From: Microdochium bolleyi
Taxonomy: Eukaryota > Ascomycota > Sordariomycetes > Xylariales > Microdochiaceae
Direction: 5' to 3'
DNA: 64,000 bases
Assembly (NCBI GenBank): GCA_001566295.1
Contig: KQ964250.1
Span: 930,001 to 994,000, forward strand
Below the pieces are notes generated by a model. That model saw only the letters and a program-made list of their open reading frames with translations. It made no database searches and was not told the DNA's origin. The position numbers were made by a program, and so were the translations under genes. Position 1 is the first letter of the stretch; each line of letters opens with the position of its first letter. Below, one piece after another: positions 31,385-45,401 of this stretch.

Positions 31385-34300
31385 ATGGACGACCTGTACG
31401 ATGAGTTCGGAAACTTCATCGGCGACGATGCCGACGGCTCGGAGCAGGAGTCGGAGCAGGGCGTCGACGCCGATGCTTACCTCGACCAGGATGACCAGTC
31501 AGAACGCGATGTGGCTGATCAGGAGCTGATGCAGGTCGACGACGGCGCGCCCTCCAACGCCGTCGTCCTCCACGAGGATAGGCGGTACTATCCAACAGCC
31601 CAGGAGGTCTATGGCGAAGATGTCGAGACCATGGTCCAAGAGGAGGATGCCCAGCCTCTCACACAGCCCATTGTCGCGCCAGTCGAAATCAAGAAGTTCT
31701 CCGTCGAGGAGGCCGACCTGCCGCCCGTCTACTTCGACCGAGAGTTCATGACCGATCTCATGAACTTTCCCGACCAGATGCGCAACATCGCACTTGCCGG
31801 AAATCTCCACCACGGAAAGACGGCCCTGATGGACATGCTTGTCCTCGAGACGCACGACATCGCTCACAGGCTCGAGCACAGGACCGGCAAGAAGCGCAAT
31901 GAGCAGCTCAGGTACACTGATGTCACTGTCGTCGAGCGGGAGAGAGGCGTCTCAGCAAAAGCTGCGCCAATGAGCCTGGTCCTGCAGAGTACAAAGGGCA
32001 AGTCCCATCTGCTCAACATCATCGACACGCCGGGTCACGTCGACTTCGTTGATGAGGTGGCAGCATCTCTGCGACTAGCCGACGGTGTAGCTCTCGTCGT
32101 CGACGTCGTTGAGGGCGTCGGTGTCAACACGGAGAAGATCATCAAGCACGCCGTACTCGAAGGGCTACCACTGGTCCTGATTCTGAACAAGATGGACCGG
32201 CTGATATTGGAGCTCAGATTACCCCCCGTCGACGCCTACTTCAAGCTCAAGCATGTCGTGGAGCAGGTGAACACGGTCATTGAGAACACTATCCCTGGCT
32301 CTGGTGTGGAGAGGAGAGTCAGCCCAGAGAAGGGCAATGTGCTCTTCGCCTCCAGCAGCATGGGCTGGTGTTTCACGCTTCCCTCGTTCGCGAAGATGTA
32401 TGCCGACACATACCCTGGCGTAAATGCGCATGAGTTTGCGCGGAGGCTATGGGGTGATGTCTACTATAATCCCAAGAAGAGGACGTTCAGCAGGAAACCA
32501 CTCGCGGGTGAGACAAGAGCAGCGCGGTCGTTTGTCCACTTTGTTCTTGAGCCCATCTACAAGGTCTTCTCCGTCACAATCAGTCAGAGCCCCGAGGACC
32601 TCAAGGAGTCGCTTGCGAGCGTGGGCATCGTGTTGAAACCATCTCAGTACAAGCTCGACGCCAAGATATTACTCAAGCTAGTTTGCGAACAGTTCTTTGG
32701 GCCCTCGACCGGATTCGTTGACATGGTTGTCCAGCATATACCGTCGCCTGTGGCGGGTGCCGAGCGAATGCTGGAAAGATACTATACAGGCCCGTTGGAC
32801 ACAAAGGCAGCAGAGTCGATGCGCAAGTGCGACCAAGACGGCCCACTGGTCATGCAAATCACCAAGCTATTCAATACGCCCGATGCAAAGAGTTTCTACT
32901 CTTTCGGTCGTGTTCTGAGCGGTATCGCCCGGCCGGGTGCACAAGTCAGAGTACTCGGCGAAGGCTACTCAATCGATGACGAGGAAGATATGACAATAGC
33001 GACCATCGCTGACGTTTTCATTGCCGAGACCCGCTACAATATCGAGACCAGCGGCATTCCTGCCGGAAATTTCGCATTGCTTGCCGGTGTCGACAACTCG
33101 ATAGTGAAGACGGCAACCATTGTTCCCCTCAAGTTCGAGGACGATGAAGATGCTTACATCTTCCGGCCCATATCCCACTTCACAGAATCTGTTCTCAAGA
33201 TTGCCGTCGAACCGATAAATCCGTCGGAACTGCCCAAGATGCTGGACGGACTACGAAAGATCAACAAGAGCTACCCGCTCATCACCACAAAGGTGGAAGA
33301 GTCGGGAGAACACATCATACTGGGCACAGGAGAGCTGTACATGGATTCTGTGCTGCATGATCTGCGGAGGCAGTACGCCGACATGGAGATCAAAGTATCA
33401 GACCCCGTCACACGGTTCTGCGAGACCGTGGACGAGATGTCTGCCACGAACTGCTACGCCATCACACCAAACAAGAAGAACAAAATCACGATGGTCGCCG
33501 AGCCTCTAGACGATGGCATCGCTGAGGATATCGAGAGTGGCCGTGTCAAGATGCGGGACGGCACGCGGAAAGTGGCCAAGTTTTTCGAAGACAAGTATGG
33601 CTGGGACTTGCTGGCTGCGAGGAGCATCTGGGCCTTCGGGCCGGATGAGACAGGACCAAATATCCTGCAGGACGACACGCTGCCATCAGAGGTGAGTTCC
33701 CTCCCATTCCCACACATTCCCAGCCTCTCGTGATTTGTCGTCGCATAGCGAAAGTAGCATGTGGGCATTTACACAATAATGCGTACGCACATGCATGAGG
33801 AATCAGCGCTGAACCGGGTTTTACACCACTAGGTTGACAAATCGTTGCTACGCAACGTCCGCGAGACGATACGGCAGGGTTTCAGCTGGGCCACAAGAGA
33901 AGGTCCCCTGTGCGAAGAACGTAAGTTGTTTTTACTGTCATTGTCGATCAGCCATGATGGCGTCCACGTACTACCTAACCCCTACGCTATTCATGTCGTG
34001 TTCTCCCCCCTTTTCTTTCTTGATGGCACTCTGCATTTGAAGCCATGGGACTCGCCAGTTTCAGCAGCCACCTCCTTCCTGTCCGCCGAATTCCATCCAT
34101 TGCCCCATCAGGCGGGGCCGGGCGGCCCGTGAGTGAAAAAACCCAGGGCCCTGCCACAAGACCGGGTTCAGCCCGTCAGGCTGCCAGCTGTCCCAATGAG
34201 GTATCTTCGTCGTCGGACTACTTGGTCCCTGGTGACAGATATGTCATACACCAAGTGGTGCGTGGGGAAGCTGTCTGAGGACATGCGTCTTGCAGCAGGA

Positions 34301-35069
34301 GTCGGGAAGATGGTCGTCGATGGCCAAGTGCATGTAGCAACATGGCAGTTGCCATGTTGTGACAATCTTGATAACCACTGAGACGACGCCGTGCACGAAC
34401 ACCATCCCGACCGTTACCTTTGGTATTTCCTCCATAGTATGGGACAATCACTAACAAGGTATTCGGCTTGCAGCCATTCGCAACACCAAATTCCGCATCA
34501 TGGACGCATCACTTGCGCAGGAGGCCATCTTCCGCGGAGGTGGCCAGATCATCCCAACCGCGCGGCGGACATGCTACAGCTCGTTCCTCATGGCCTCGCC
34601 GCGGTTGATGGAGCCGCTCTACGCATGCTCCATGACGGGCACCCAGGACGCGCTCTCGATGATCTACAACACGATTGGCCGACGACGCGGACACGTGCTT
34701 TCCGACGGCCCCATCGCCGGCACCCCTCTGTATCGTGTCGAGGGTCTCATCCCCGTGATCGACTCGTTCGGCTACGAGACCGAGTTCCGCATTCAGACTC
34801 AGGGCATGGGCAGCATCAGCCTGGTATTTGACAAGTGGCAGAAGGTCCCCGGTGATCCGCTGGACCGGGATGTTGTGCTACGGCCGCTGCAGGCCGCCGA
34901 CGCCCAGGCCACGGCGCGCGACTTTGTGCTCAAGACGCGCCGCCGCAAGGGCCTCAGCGAGGACGTCAGCGTCGCCAAGTTCCTCGAGCCCGAGTTGTAC
35001 CAGTCGCTGCTCGAGAGCGGCGCGCTGGGCGGGGCAGGAGGTGGCGGTGCCGACGGGGCCAGTCCATGA
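31385..35069 (+). CDS. SNU114: U5 snRNP GTPase SNU114 (EFTUD2)
   Basis: A predicted 996-residue EF2-like GTPase of the spliceosomal U5 snRNP, which controls Brr2-driven unwinding of U4/U6 and later disassembly. Exons are 31385-33691, 33833-33920 and 34474-35069, totalling exactly 997 codons. It opens with the family signature MDDLYDEFGNFIG and an acidic N-terminal domain absent from EF2. The G1 loop GNLHHGKT is at 139-146. Further G-domain motifs are DTPGHVDFVDEV (G3) and LILNKMDRL (G4). Domains II-V follow, with GTGELYMDSVLHDLR, MASPRLMEP and GRRRGHV characteristic of the family. The last exon ends in a Gly-rich tail. The first intron is 141 bases. The second is 553 bases, unusually long for this genome. 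The start is fixed by the conserved N-terminus, although the frame is open further upstream. Confidence 0.95.
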
Positions 35070-35810
35070 GAAGGCGGCCATTTGAGTCGCGCGACAAGGA
35101 GCTAGACAGATCGTGAGGGAAAGACATGTGTCCGGCTTTGTATAGCATGTAGACAAAGAAATATCGTTTTTGTCACCGCGCTAAAAATATCTGGACCAGG
35201 GCATGTACTAGACAGGAGCTTGAATATTGTTGCCTTCCACAGATGAAGGTCGGAGATGATACCTACTAGAACAAAACAAAAAATTCATGAAGCGAGGGCT
35301 TCCCTGATGCAACGAATATTTCGAAGACATACCACTACATGTTATTCCAAAAAAAAAAATCAAAGAAATCCCGAGGTTGGAATAAATAATTCGAGGACGG
35401 TCTGGGTGTCGTGTTCCTTCTTCGCATCATTGTTTTTTTGGTTGGGAAACTCTGGCAGAGAGAGCCGCGTGGCACGACACTGTACAAACCAACGGATTTG
35501 TCATCATTATTATCATAGTCATTACATGGGCACGCATTGTTTCACGATAGGGGTGGGCTCATCTACACCCAAGTATGAACAGGAATGAGAAACATGGGAC
35601 AAGACCGAGACGAGAAGGTAGCTTCTGGAATGTTCGCCAGGCTTGCTGGCTGTCGTCTGGTTCCAGAAGGGATGTTCCCTGCCACTCCCTATAGTTGTGG
35701 CTTGTATGTATATGTATATGCCATGAAGATACCGCGTAATTACCACGCCGCGTTTCACAGCGTCGCAGTCGGGATCCATAGCTATGGACGGGGGGATGTA
35801 GTGGGAGAAA

Positions 35811-35822
35811 GGGGGGGGGGGG
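35811..35822 (+). repeat. G12 homopolymer downstream of SNU114
   Basis: Twelve consecutive G on the plus strand, the sense strand of SNU114, about 740 bases past its stop. Confidence 0.9.
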
Positions 35823-37198
35823 ATGTTGAAACGTCTACATGTGGGCACTCTGCGTTATTCAAGAACAACGTCCGGAATTTACGGGATTCGACTGAGAAGA
35901 TTTGATATTGAGGCGTGTGAAACAGGAAGAGGGTAGGTGAGCCGTCGCTTCGCATGGTCGATATATGGGTACGTGTATGCTATATCGACAACCGGTATCC
36001 TGGACCGTCCAACAGTTCACACTTTTCACCTATCAATAAATGACCCATGACCAGAAAGGGCAGTCCTGATATGGGCACGATCTTCGCGCAAGAAATCCGT
36101 CGCTTTGAGGGCTGCCCCGTGCCTGGTCTGTAGGGGACATCCCACGAACTCAAGCGCCTCGACGGGGTCGTGGGCCGAGCTGGCGGTGCAATCGCCATGG
36201 TGTCAAAGGGACGCCCCAGAAAGGCACAGAGCAAGATGTGCCGCCGTACGGGGTTCCGGCGTATGTGGATCGGTATGCACATCCAGCGCAAAGATTCCTG
36301 GACAAAAGCGTACATGGCTGCAGGTTGAGGAGCAAAGTGGACTTGCGTTAGGGCCGTGATATGGCTGCTGCAGACTTGGCGTTGGTTTCGCGACCTTTTT
36401 GGTCTGGCTGCTGGTTGATCCATACTTGTTGTTGTGACATTCTACTGCCTGGCTGTTTGTCTATGGCCAGCCTCCTGTGCGGGCTGTCTGTCCGCCCATG
36501 GAAAGTTTGCGTGTAGTCCACAACGAGGCGAGGTACAAGCAAATAATGTTTCGGTAAAAGCATGTGAGATAGGTAAGGATAGAATTGTACCATAGTACCA
36601 TCCACTTCATACTATTGAACGGAACCCTGAGCAAGTTGAGCTAAAACATCATGGTGCTGATTTTGACCCCCTCGGTCTGGTCTAAATGACCCTCGCTCTT
36701 CACGGTCAAGGATACACTCTGATCCATACCCATCAATTCATGTACCACACGGGAGATCTTGAATCTGCCTTACTCGCGTCATGGCGCGGATCGCCCTTGA
36801 AGCAAGGGGTCTAGCAAAGGGAATATGACGGGGATCTCCGAAGCTCCGTGAAGTGACGTGGTTCTTCAACGCTAACGGCGTCTGTGAATTATATCCCCCT
36901 TGTCACCAACAGCGTAGGGCTGATCGTGTCTTTCGTGCAGAAGTGAATTGCAGGCACTCGAGAAGAGTACCACGGTAATTCTTGCGTGCGTTTAATGTGA
37001 AGGCCGTTGTGCGACTGTCCGACTCCTTGAACGGGAACCCAAGAATATATCGACCTTGAGACCGAGGCAGTGATGAGGGTTGAGGTACACTTATTTGTCC
37101 GTCGGTAGAACGTGGCATGTGTTGTTTCAGTCGCCCGGATCACATATATGGTGGATTCAGCATCGCTGTTTGAATCACGGATCAGGTGCAGGTTAATG

Positions 37199-37215
37199 CC
37201 CCCCCCCCCCCCCCC
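37199..37215 (-). repeat. G17 homopolymer (C17 on the plus strand) downstream of CIA2
   Basis: Seventeen consecutive C on the plus strand, so G on the sense strand of the minus-strand CIA2 gene, about 295 bases past its stop. Confidence 0.9.
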
Positions 37216-37508
37216 GCCGATGAAAGGTTGTGGGTAAGACTGGACCCATTCAGCCAGGTCCGCTATCGCAAACATGATAAGTTTGGTAAATGCGAAATGA
37301 CACGAAGAAGCGGCCGGGTGTTGCGCCCACCAGTCTTTGGTGTGTTTAGTCCATGGGTCGAGATCGGCTTTCTTGGCTTGCATATAGCGGTGTATGTGGC
37401 CGGGCCTGAACGCTTTCGAGCGTTTCTCAATGGTGTGGGCCGAGAGGTGGCTGAAGCAATGCATCAAGTGCTGCATATGATGGCTGACATGGGTCTGCAG
37501 GAGTTGTT

Positions 37509-38179
37509 TCAGACACACGTCTCGAGCATCTTGTCAAGGACGCCTCTCAAAGTATCGTTCTCAAGAGCAGCGGCGACGCGCTCCTTGTCCGCGAGCTGCT
37601 TGTTAACCTGATCATCCTGGCTATGCGTGCCTTCCTTGATCATGACGTCGACACGGTAGTTTGGAGGGAGGGCCTGCTCAAGTCGCACTCTGACACCGAG
37701 GCCGATGACGGTCGCCAGAGAGCAGTGTGTAATAGTAGGCGTGATCTTGACGAGGACCCGTGTCAGGCGATCGGGATCGGGCGTGCTTGCCGGCGCGGGA
37801 TCAATGTCAATGTCAGGCAGGTTGACTACGGAAAGCTGGCCTAGGGTGAGAGGATGCTCTGGGTCGCAGATGGAAGAGATGAGATCTAAGTAGAACTGCG
37901 TCAGTCATACGAAGGGCGAAATCGTAACTGATCCATGAAGTATGTCAGCATACCAAATATCTCCTGCTCATCGATGGGCTCGGTGGTGAAATCGCTGTCG
38001 CTGTCCGATGATTCCTCGTGGGCACCGTAGATGGGCGAGTTCAGATACTGAGGCCGACACAAGGGTGCTGTAGCCAGCAGGCCGTTGCGGCGGACAGACG
38101 AAGCACCGACCGCGTTGCGCTGGCGCGTCGGCAAGTCGGCCGTGCTGAGGATGGTGGGGTTGGCGTTGTCCTTCTCCAT
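37509..38179 (-). CDS. CIA2: Cytosolic Fe-S assembly component CIA2 (MIP18 family)
   Basis: A predicted 200-residue member of the MIP18/FAM96 family, a core of the CIA targeting complex. With Cia1 and Met18 this complex hands iron-sulfur clusters to cytosolic and nuclear apoproteins such as DNA polymerases and helicases. Exons are 38179-37954 and 37885-37509, with a 68-base intron. The N-terminal 60 residues are variable. The conserved domain runs from the acidic EQEIFDLISSICDPEHPLTL to the C-terminus. It includes QLSVVNLPDIDI, ITPTITHCSLATVIGLG (with the conserved reactive Cys of HCS) and VDVMIKEGTHSQDDQVNKQL. The protein ends LDKMLETCV. Length and motif order match the family. The C-terminal residues are well conserved, so the stop is secure. 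Confidence 0.95.
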
Positions 38180-38464
38180 AACGATGTTCCAGGTTTACGC
38201 AGCTGGGGGCATATGGAAGGGGGGATGTCAGGGACGAGGCCGAAATGTGATGTCGTTGCGTGGTTTCCGTGAGCTTCTGGCTGGCGCGGGGCAGTGTCTC
38301 TGAGGCCCAGGAATTCAAAGCTGCAAGGCCGATTTGCGGCCAGAGTGGGGCTCGGAAAGCCCTTGGTGTGCTGCCAGGTGGCGCTCACTTGCCGCCGCTC
38401 GATCCTTCCAAAGTTCGACGCAGTACCCGCAACACTCTCATCATCACCTGCCTGCCTTCTGGCC

Positions 38465-38505
38465 TCCGCCTTCCGCCTTCCACCTTCCACCTTCCGCCTT
38501 CCGCG
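38465..38505. repeat. Seven-base minisatellite TTCCRCC
   Basis: About five and a half tandem copies of a 7-base unit (TTCCGCC or TTCCACC), about 300 bases upstream of the CIA2 start, on the promoter side. Confidence 0.85.
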
Positions 38506-41500
38506 CGGGTTCCACACGACGCGCTTCAGGGATTTCCCCAGGGCCAAAGTCTCAAAGAAACAACCCTGTCTCTCGGCGGCCCAGCCCAGCTTCCTCTTCT
38601 CCATCATCTGAGATCAGGCAGTGGAACTTGCCGTCCTCGCCGGACCGGGTTCTCGGAACCCGCCGTTTTGCTCTCCAGTTCTGCTCTCCACGGCAACGCT
38701 CAGCTCTTGATTCCTGATCTCATGCTATATCACACGCCGACGCCCACAAGCCCCTGCGTTGTTCAAGACGGGACTCATGGGAGCCTGTTCTCGCATGTCG
38801 CGTGCCAGTGGGTCGCGCTCTCTAGACCCCGAATCCCTGCCGTCTTCGCCACGAGCATGCACCAACGACAGCTAGCAACAGCCCAACAAGTACTCCGTAC
38901 GGAGCACCAACGATCTCCTTTCCTCAATTGGGCCAAGAATTTCTGCGTTCCCTCCGACGCTTCCAGACGACGCCTCACAGCGCTTGCATGACAACGCATA
39001 TGCATAATCAACCACCGGCAGTGCGCAGCTACCCAACTGCCGGTCTGTTAGCGCGAGCCTGTCACGGCCTTCGGCGAGTTTGCCATGTGCAACGCTAGTG
39101 AAGCCGCTCTGCCACAAAACTCAACTGCCTGCGGAGAATAGAGTCGAAAATGTGGCTGGCACAAAACGGTCTTCTTCTCGGCTCGGCCCAAGCCCGGTGT
39201 TGGTGCTGACGTTGTGGTTTCCAATGCTCCGCGCAGCCTTAATTACCAGAAACATAGCGATTAGCATGCGTGCCGTCGAAAAGTGCCTCTGCACTCGTTC
39301 ATTCTCGAGCAATGCTGCGGGGTCGTGCCGCCACAGCATGATTCGATATCCTGCAGCATTAGCGTTCGTCAACAACAAGCAGATCCGAGCTGGCGCCGGT
39401 TTCTTTCGCCATGGCAAACGCTGGTCACATCTGAGTTCAACTATGTACATTTGCACTGGAGAACAAGGTCCTTGTGGCGCTGATAGTCTTGATATCGTTC
39501 GTTGCGTATTGCAATATAGCGCCACAGCATAAGCCGCCGCTCGCGACGTCACCACCATCACGACTCGTACCTGGAAATACATTCTAGCGCTGTCCGGCTT
39601 CATGGTGTTGGGGGTGGTACCTCCGAAGTGAAGAAACTTAGCCTGCCGCTATCTGCAGAGGTAGCGCTGATCTGTGGCTGGCCACACTCGAGGGGTACAG
39701 TGATGTGCGCCGCGTCCTCGACCGGATGGAAGCATTTCCGTCGCACGAGACAACCATAAACTTCATCCCGCATATCTGTCCGCACGTCTATCCGTCATGA
39801 TCTTCGTTTCTGGCATCGGCTAAAGTAAGTTCGCTAATGCCTTGCTACCATATGATTGAGGCGGCTGACCAGACTAGCTCACGCCCGTGCTATATAAACT
39901 TTGGGCGGGAGTTTCAGCAGCGCCCCTACACCTGCTGCAACGCAAGCACGTGGCGGCGATTGCCAAGCCTTCTCTATTCCGATTCTATGCAACTTGGGCT
40001 CTGATGCGGATAAGGCCTCCGGCTTCTCTCGACCAGTAATTCCCGAGGAAATGCTGGTGTACCACACGACAACTTCTGAAGATTGACACGTTGCTAAGGA
40101 TTTGGAAGCCCGACACCTCGTCGTCTTCCGAAACCAAAGGTAAGACTAGTCAAACGCTTCCTCGCCAAAGATGACGGGGCGGGGCTTGTTGACGTGCTTG
40201 CATGATAGGTAGTCGAGACGAGCCAAGCAGCCGCAAGGGTCCCAACCTCCGTCTCCATTGTCTCCCAATTGCCTCTTGGGCCATCTGCAGCTCCTTGGTC
40301 CACATTGCCGTTTTCTGTCTTCTGCATGTAAATGATAGAGAATAACAACGGACCCCGAGGTCTTGGGGTTCTAGGGTGCTACTTGGTGCCCTGCATTATC
40401 CGCAATGTTGACAGTGCGGCTGGGATACCCCACGGGCTCATGAATGCGCCCCTGCCGGGTCATCCGGAATGTCGCTTGGCTGGTTTGGAGCCTGTGTCGT
40501 CGATAGTCTTCCTAGATCTGTACCATCGTGACATTGGTTTAAGCGACGCTCGTCAGGCCAGAGCTGAGAGATGCCCTGGCGTGACAGGACGCGCTAGGTA
40601 TTTGTCTGCAGTGTGCAGCCTGCAGGGCCGGGGTCGGTGCAGAGCCAAGCGAGATATGGCTACAGCTTCTCCAAATCTGTCAGGTGAAGCGTCAATGCGA
40701 CGTTGGTCGACGACGATCAACGTCGTTGTATTCGTACTGTTGGGTAGAGAGTAATTAATTAGATCTCGTCACTGTTCATGATGTGTCCTGGGCTTTTGAT
40801 CACGCCTTTTTGCTGCTTGTCCACCCATCTGCAGCTGTGAGAGCCCAGCCATTACTCTGCCGCCCCTTTCCCCCTTGTGATAGAAGGGCATTCACAGAGA
40901 GCACACTCGGCGAAGGGGTAAGGTATCATGCACCCGCATAAGGGGGCCACATCGCCCTCCACCTCCGGACAGACTGGTGCATGACAGCACAGCCCCGTGT
41001 GTGTGGAAGCTGTGCTGATGATCGCTGCATGTCCGGCTCCGAGATCTCCTGCTGCGGGAACACCCCCGGGAGTGTCTGATGCCCGTGGAAGCACCTTCTC
41101 TGCCCCGTGTCATGGACTGGAGACCCCATGGCTCATGCCCGGAGGGGAGCTTGGCGAAGAGATATTGTACGGCAAGGCTTGGTGGCTGCACGCTGGCCGG
41201 AATGCTAAGATGACGAACTGTTCTTCCTGGGTTCTTCAGCCAGCCAGCCAGTAGTGTAACTCCGCGATACCACTTTCCCGGGACCCAATGTCACCTCAGC
41301 TCCCAGCCTCACTTCCGTGGCCAAGGGTCTAGGGTCGCTTCGATGCTGCTCGAGGTTGGCTCTGAAACTCAACGGAGACTCAAAAGAGTCTGTACAGAGC
41401 ACAGGAGTCACGGATTGATAATATTCCCGAATGTGTGAAACCGCAGAGCAGATGAGATTGCCGACAGAGGCTGGCCCCTTAACACTGCGGAGTCCGGCGG

Positions 41501-44500
41501 ACCAAGTGTCGCGCGTGGCTCTTTTTGCTCGCCACTCACTTTGAACACAGTGGTTCCGTGGAAAGGTGGCGCCTCGCTGCAGGAGATTGGGCTAGGGCAT
41601 TGGCCTCGGAGAGCTCAGGTCTCTCGATCAGCAGGACTACAGGTGATGACGCTAAATCATTCTCCTCCATACCTCCAATTTCCAGCCTCATTATGTGGAT
41701 TTCAAGCCCAATATGGGGTCAGGGTCGACGGTCTCGCAACGGTCAAGGGGCCATTACAGGGACCTTGCTAGTATGGGGTCTAGGCGTCATCGCGCGTCGT
41801 CGCATGCCAGCAAGAGGTGCGCCGTCCAAACACCTCGTCGGTCTGATTGCTTTTGGGGAGATCCTTTCCACGACTGCCTGATGCAATGGGAACGAACATC
41901 TTTGCTTTCGGTGTCCATTCGTCCATGCAGTGCCGCCTGTGCTGTAGCGCACGTGCCATCGACTACTGTAGCTGCTAGAGAAAAACCGACGAGGACAATC
42001 TTTTCATTGCTGGGGTCTGGAACCAGCCGAAAATAGAGTACATCATAATTCCAGGTACCGGTCCGAATCGGGAAGTAAGTGACCCCTCCACGTTGGGCTC
42101 TCGGCGACTCCATCGTCTTCAAGACCACTGAGGATCACATGTTTTTTTGCTTTTGTTTTTGCGTGTTCTGAGTATATAGACTGGACCACACAAGAAACAG
42201 AGCCGCCGTCGACTAGACTGAGAGATCGCAGCGCTTACATTTTCGGACGAACTGCGGGAAACCACCAAGAGCACGTTTAAAATTAGGAAGGGGTACGAAT
42301 CTATTTCGCGTTAACAACACATTTGACCGGGATGTAGGCAACTTTGATGAAGTCGACGTGCAAAGACTTCTGTGGTGCCGGATGGCGCTGCAGGAGCAAG
42401 ACCTGTGGGAAATGCGCAGCTAACATATGTGGGTCATGCTAGCTACATCTTTTGTCAGGGACCCGGACCGAGACGAAAGTGCTGCTGTTGAATAATTTAG
42501 ACGTCGAAAGAGCAAGCACGGTCAGCGCTGCGAACCATGAGTGCCGGAGCAGAACGGCTCTTGGCCTCAGCGCTTTCTGGCCCTTCAGGTAGCCTGGACC
42601 ACCGCCGCCGATCAAGACATCTGTCAGGACAGTTGTGATACCCATAATCTTGCATTGTTAGCCCTGTTGCAGGGGGTGAGTTCGGCCGACCATGACTCGC
42701 CCTCGAAACAAATTCAGTCATGTCCCGTTCCAGGGACTTGCCACGGATCACCGGGAGCTGACATTGTTTCGTGCTTATGGTGAAGCCACAACATTTTGGG
42801 TAAGAACAGAGCGCCGACAAGGATGAGGGTGTCAACGAGAAATGATCTAGCGAGTATTAGCACGATTCTAGCCGCAGCGCTAGTCGCGGCACTCAGCTAC
42901 TCACAGAAAGCAACAATGCCATCTCGACATGGCTCGAGGGCTTCCGCGTTGAACGACAATCAGAGCCGTGGTCGCAAACCAAACATGGCCTTCCACGTTT
43001 GATGTAGGCTGCCACATAAGAGACTGGCGAAGTCCGCGTCGGATCAATGTCCTTAGAGCTGTCTGTTGTCTTGACAACTTGGCTTAGATATCCTTGACTT
43101 TGCCCGTGGCTTAATCACGACCGGAAGGAGAGGGCCTTTGTTTCTGATCATGTTCTGGAGCACAGCACGAAAATGGAAGCAGGATGTCAATGCTCAGTCG
43201 AAGCTGACCAGAAAGTCTCGGCCGGCCGGACGAGTCGAGGCAGTATGTCTCTCCACACCACCCACCATAAATGCGTCAGCTCACATCAAGAAATGCCCTC
43301 CCTTGCATGTCTTGCCCTAGGAAGCCACAATCCCACTATCCGCGGGCGTGCAGCTACCGACTCCAGCATTTCTGGCACGTTTGAGGCTGGCTGATGTCAA
43401 ACCACTTGCAGCAGTCTTGTCTCGCGTCCGATCCAAGACACTGCCTGCCCAAGCTACAGCCCCATACGCTCCGTAATCGATGCTTCTTACACGCGAGCAT
43501 TTTTCGGTACCGGTCTCCATGTCGTTGCTTGGCGTATCTGTCGTAAATTGTCGTTGTATGCCAGGGGTCTGTGCCATGTTTTGCATGTTTTGTGTTCCTT
43601 GAATTCTCACGGTTTCGCTCCCATGCAGGCGGGCCCATACAACTGCGACCCTTGCGCGGTACTTGTGGCGGAATGTGTTGATGTCGAGTCCTGGACCACC
43701 AGAATGCATGACTTGTGCAAGGTTCTCGAATGCCGTGCCATGCCGCATAGTAAGCATGATCCAGATGGTGGTTCTCGAAGCTGATTCTGACCTCTTTGTG
43801 GGTTTTGCCCAATCACAAGCCGGGCAGGACTGTATGAAACGTCGTGGCAAGATGGTACATAATTACCTTCAATGTGAGAGGAAGGGTGCTCGCTGCACGA
43901 GTCTCCGCCCTGGGCGTTATGGAACCGACACCCTGCGTGACTGAGGGCTCGCCCGACGCGTGAGTCCATCTCGGCCATGAGCTTGTGTCTTGGTACTTAT
44001 GAGGTTTGTCGCCATCTTCTCGACAGCAACGATCAGGAAAGTACCTCGAGGTAGGAAGGCTGCGAGGCGGGTTGCGACTGGCCGATAACGTGGTGACTAG
44101 TGGCAGCAGATCCGCAGTGTCACCCGCACCGCTAGAAGCACTTGGCATGGATCGAAAACGCCCGGGCGATGGCGCTTGCCGCGACGGATTGTGTTCGTGC
44201 AGCGCAGGTGCTGGACAAAGGGGCTACCTTGAGGTATGGAGAAGAGGCGCCTCTCTCATGGAGCCAGCCTCGGCAAGAGGGGCTGGTCTTGATGGCGATC
44301 CGAGAAGTCGGCGCCGACTGTCATCGGATGGTGCAGGTGCGTCGCAGGACTGGCCCCAGGATGGGGAGGTTGTGGTGGTGGCTGCCCTCGAATGTTCCAC
44401 GGGCGGTGCTTTCCGTTGCTCAGACGCAGGCGACCCCTCGCTGCCAGCCCACGCCCCTGCTCCTTAGGAGCACACCCGCATCCTCACCAGCTTCCACCAA

Positions 44501-45401
44501 CATCAGGACAGAGATCTAGCTCTTTGCATCGCATATCGCACCCTCCAACCCCAGTGCCCGCCGCAAGCCCCTCCCCACGCCACGCGATCAGGGCCCCTTG
44601 GCCGTGGCCCCCGTCCTCTGGCGACTGAGTTGCACTAGCTGGCTGCCCAGTCGCCAGGCTAGATCCTGTCGCTCCCCTCATCTTCCCGGGCCTTCCCACG
44701 ACGGCGAGACTCTCGTCGCTCCTTGGTGTATCATCATCTCACCACCACCTTGTTTGCGCGGCCTCTGACCGCGTCGACACCCCGACGTGCCCACCCGCTG
44801 CCTGCACCTGCCTCGTTCCACCCTCACTGCCTCCAGGTCCTCCTCACCCAGGATCGACAGACCGCCCTCCCTCGATCTTTCAACGATCAGCCACCAGAAC
44901 AGCCCCCCGCCCTGCGAAGCTGTCAGGGCAGCACCCGCTCACCCAGAGTGCTTGGGTCTCCCCTGCTGCACCCTCGACGGACCACCAGCAGTGACCCTCG
45001 GCTTGCACTATCCCGCTCCCCATCCTCACTACTTGTTACCTCCTGGACCTTAGGCAGTGCCGGCTGTTCTCTTGCGGGATTCGCTGCAGCCGCCGCTGCT
45101 GCCACTCGCGCCCATCCGCCACCAGCGCCCCTGCTGCAAGCACGCCTGCCTGCCTAAGCGTACCGAGCCAGCCCACCCCCAAGCTAGCGTGGCTAGCCCA
45201 CATATGCTCACCCACACACGCACATGCTCCCTCATATAACTAGCTGAGCGCATCGCCATACAGTCGGCCCGCCGCGTCCACAGCAAGGGACTAGATTCCA
45301 CCATCATTTGTCAGACCTACAACCTCGAGCACAGATTGAGCGCGGCGCTCTCTTGCCTACGGCAGCTTCACCATCGCCCGCCGACACTTCAGACGAAGCG
45401 C

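Larger units (their letters stand above)
35070..37508. other. 2.4 kb gene-free stretch between SNU114 and CIA2
   Basis: This is convergent intergenic DNA that is more A/T-rich than its neighbours, with many stops in all frames. Two guanine/cytosine homopolymer runs lie in it (listed). No tRNA, 5S RNA or protein motif was recognised. Confidence 0.5.

Noticed and set aside
38260..38991. A 243-codon plus-strand frame upstream of CIA2
   Set aside because: It runs through a minisatellite and the CIA2 promoter, has no motif, and its composition follows the repeat.
43317..43850. A 177-codon minus-strand frame in the large gap
   Set aside because: No recognisable domain. An overlapping frame of similar length on the same strand suggests chance openness.
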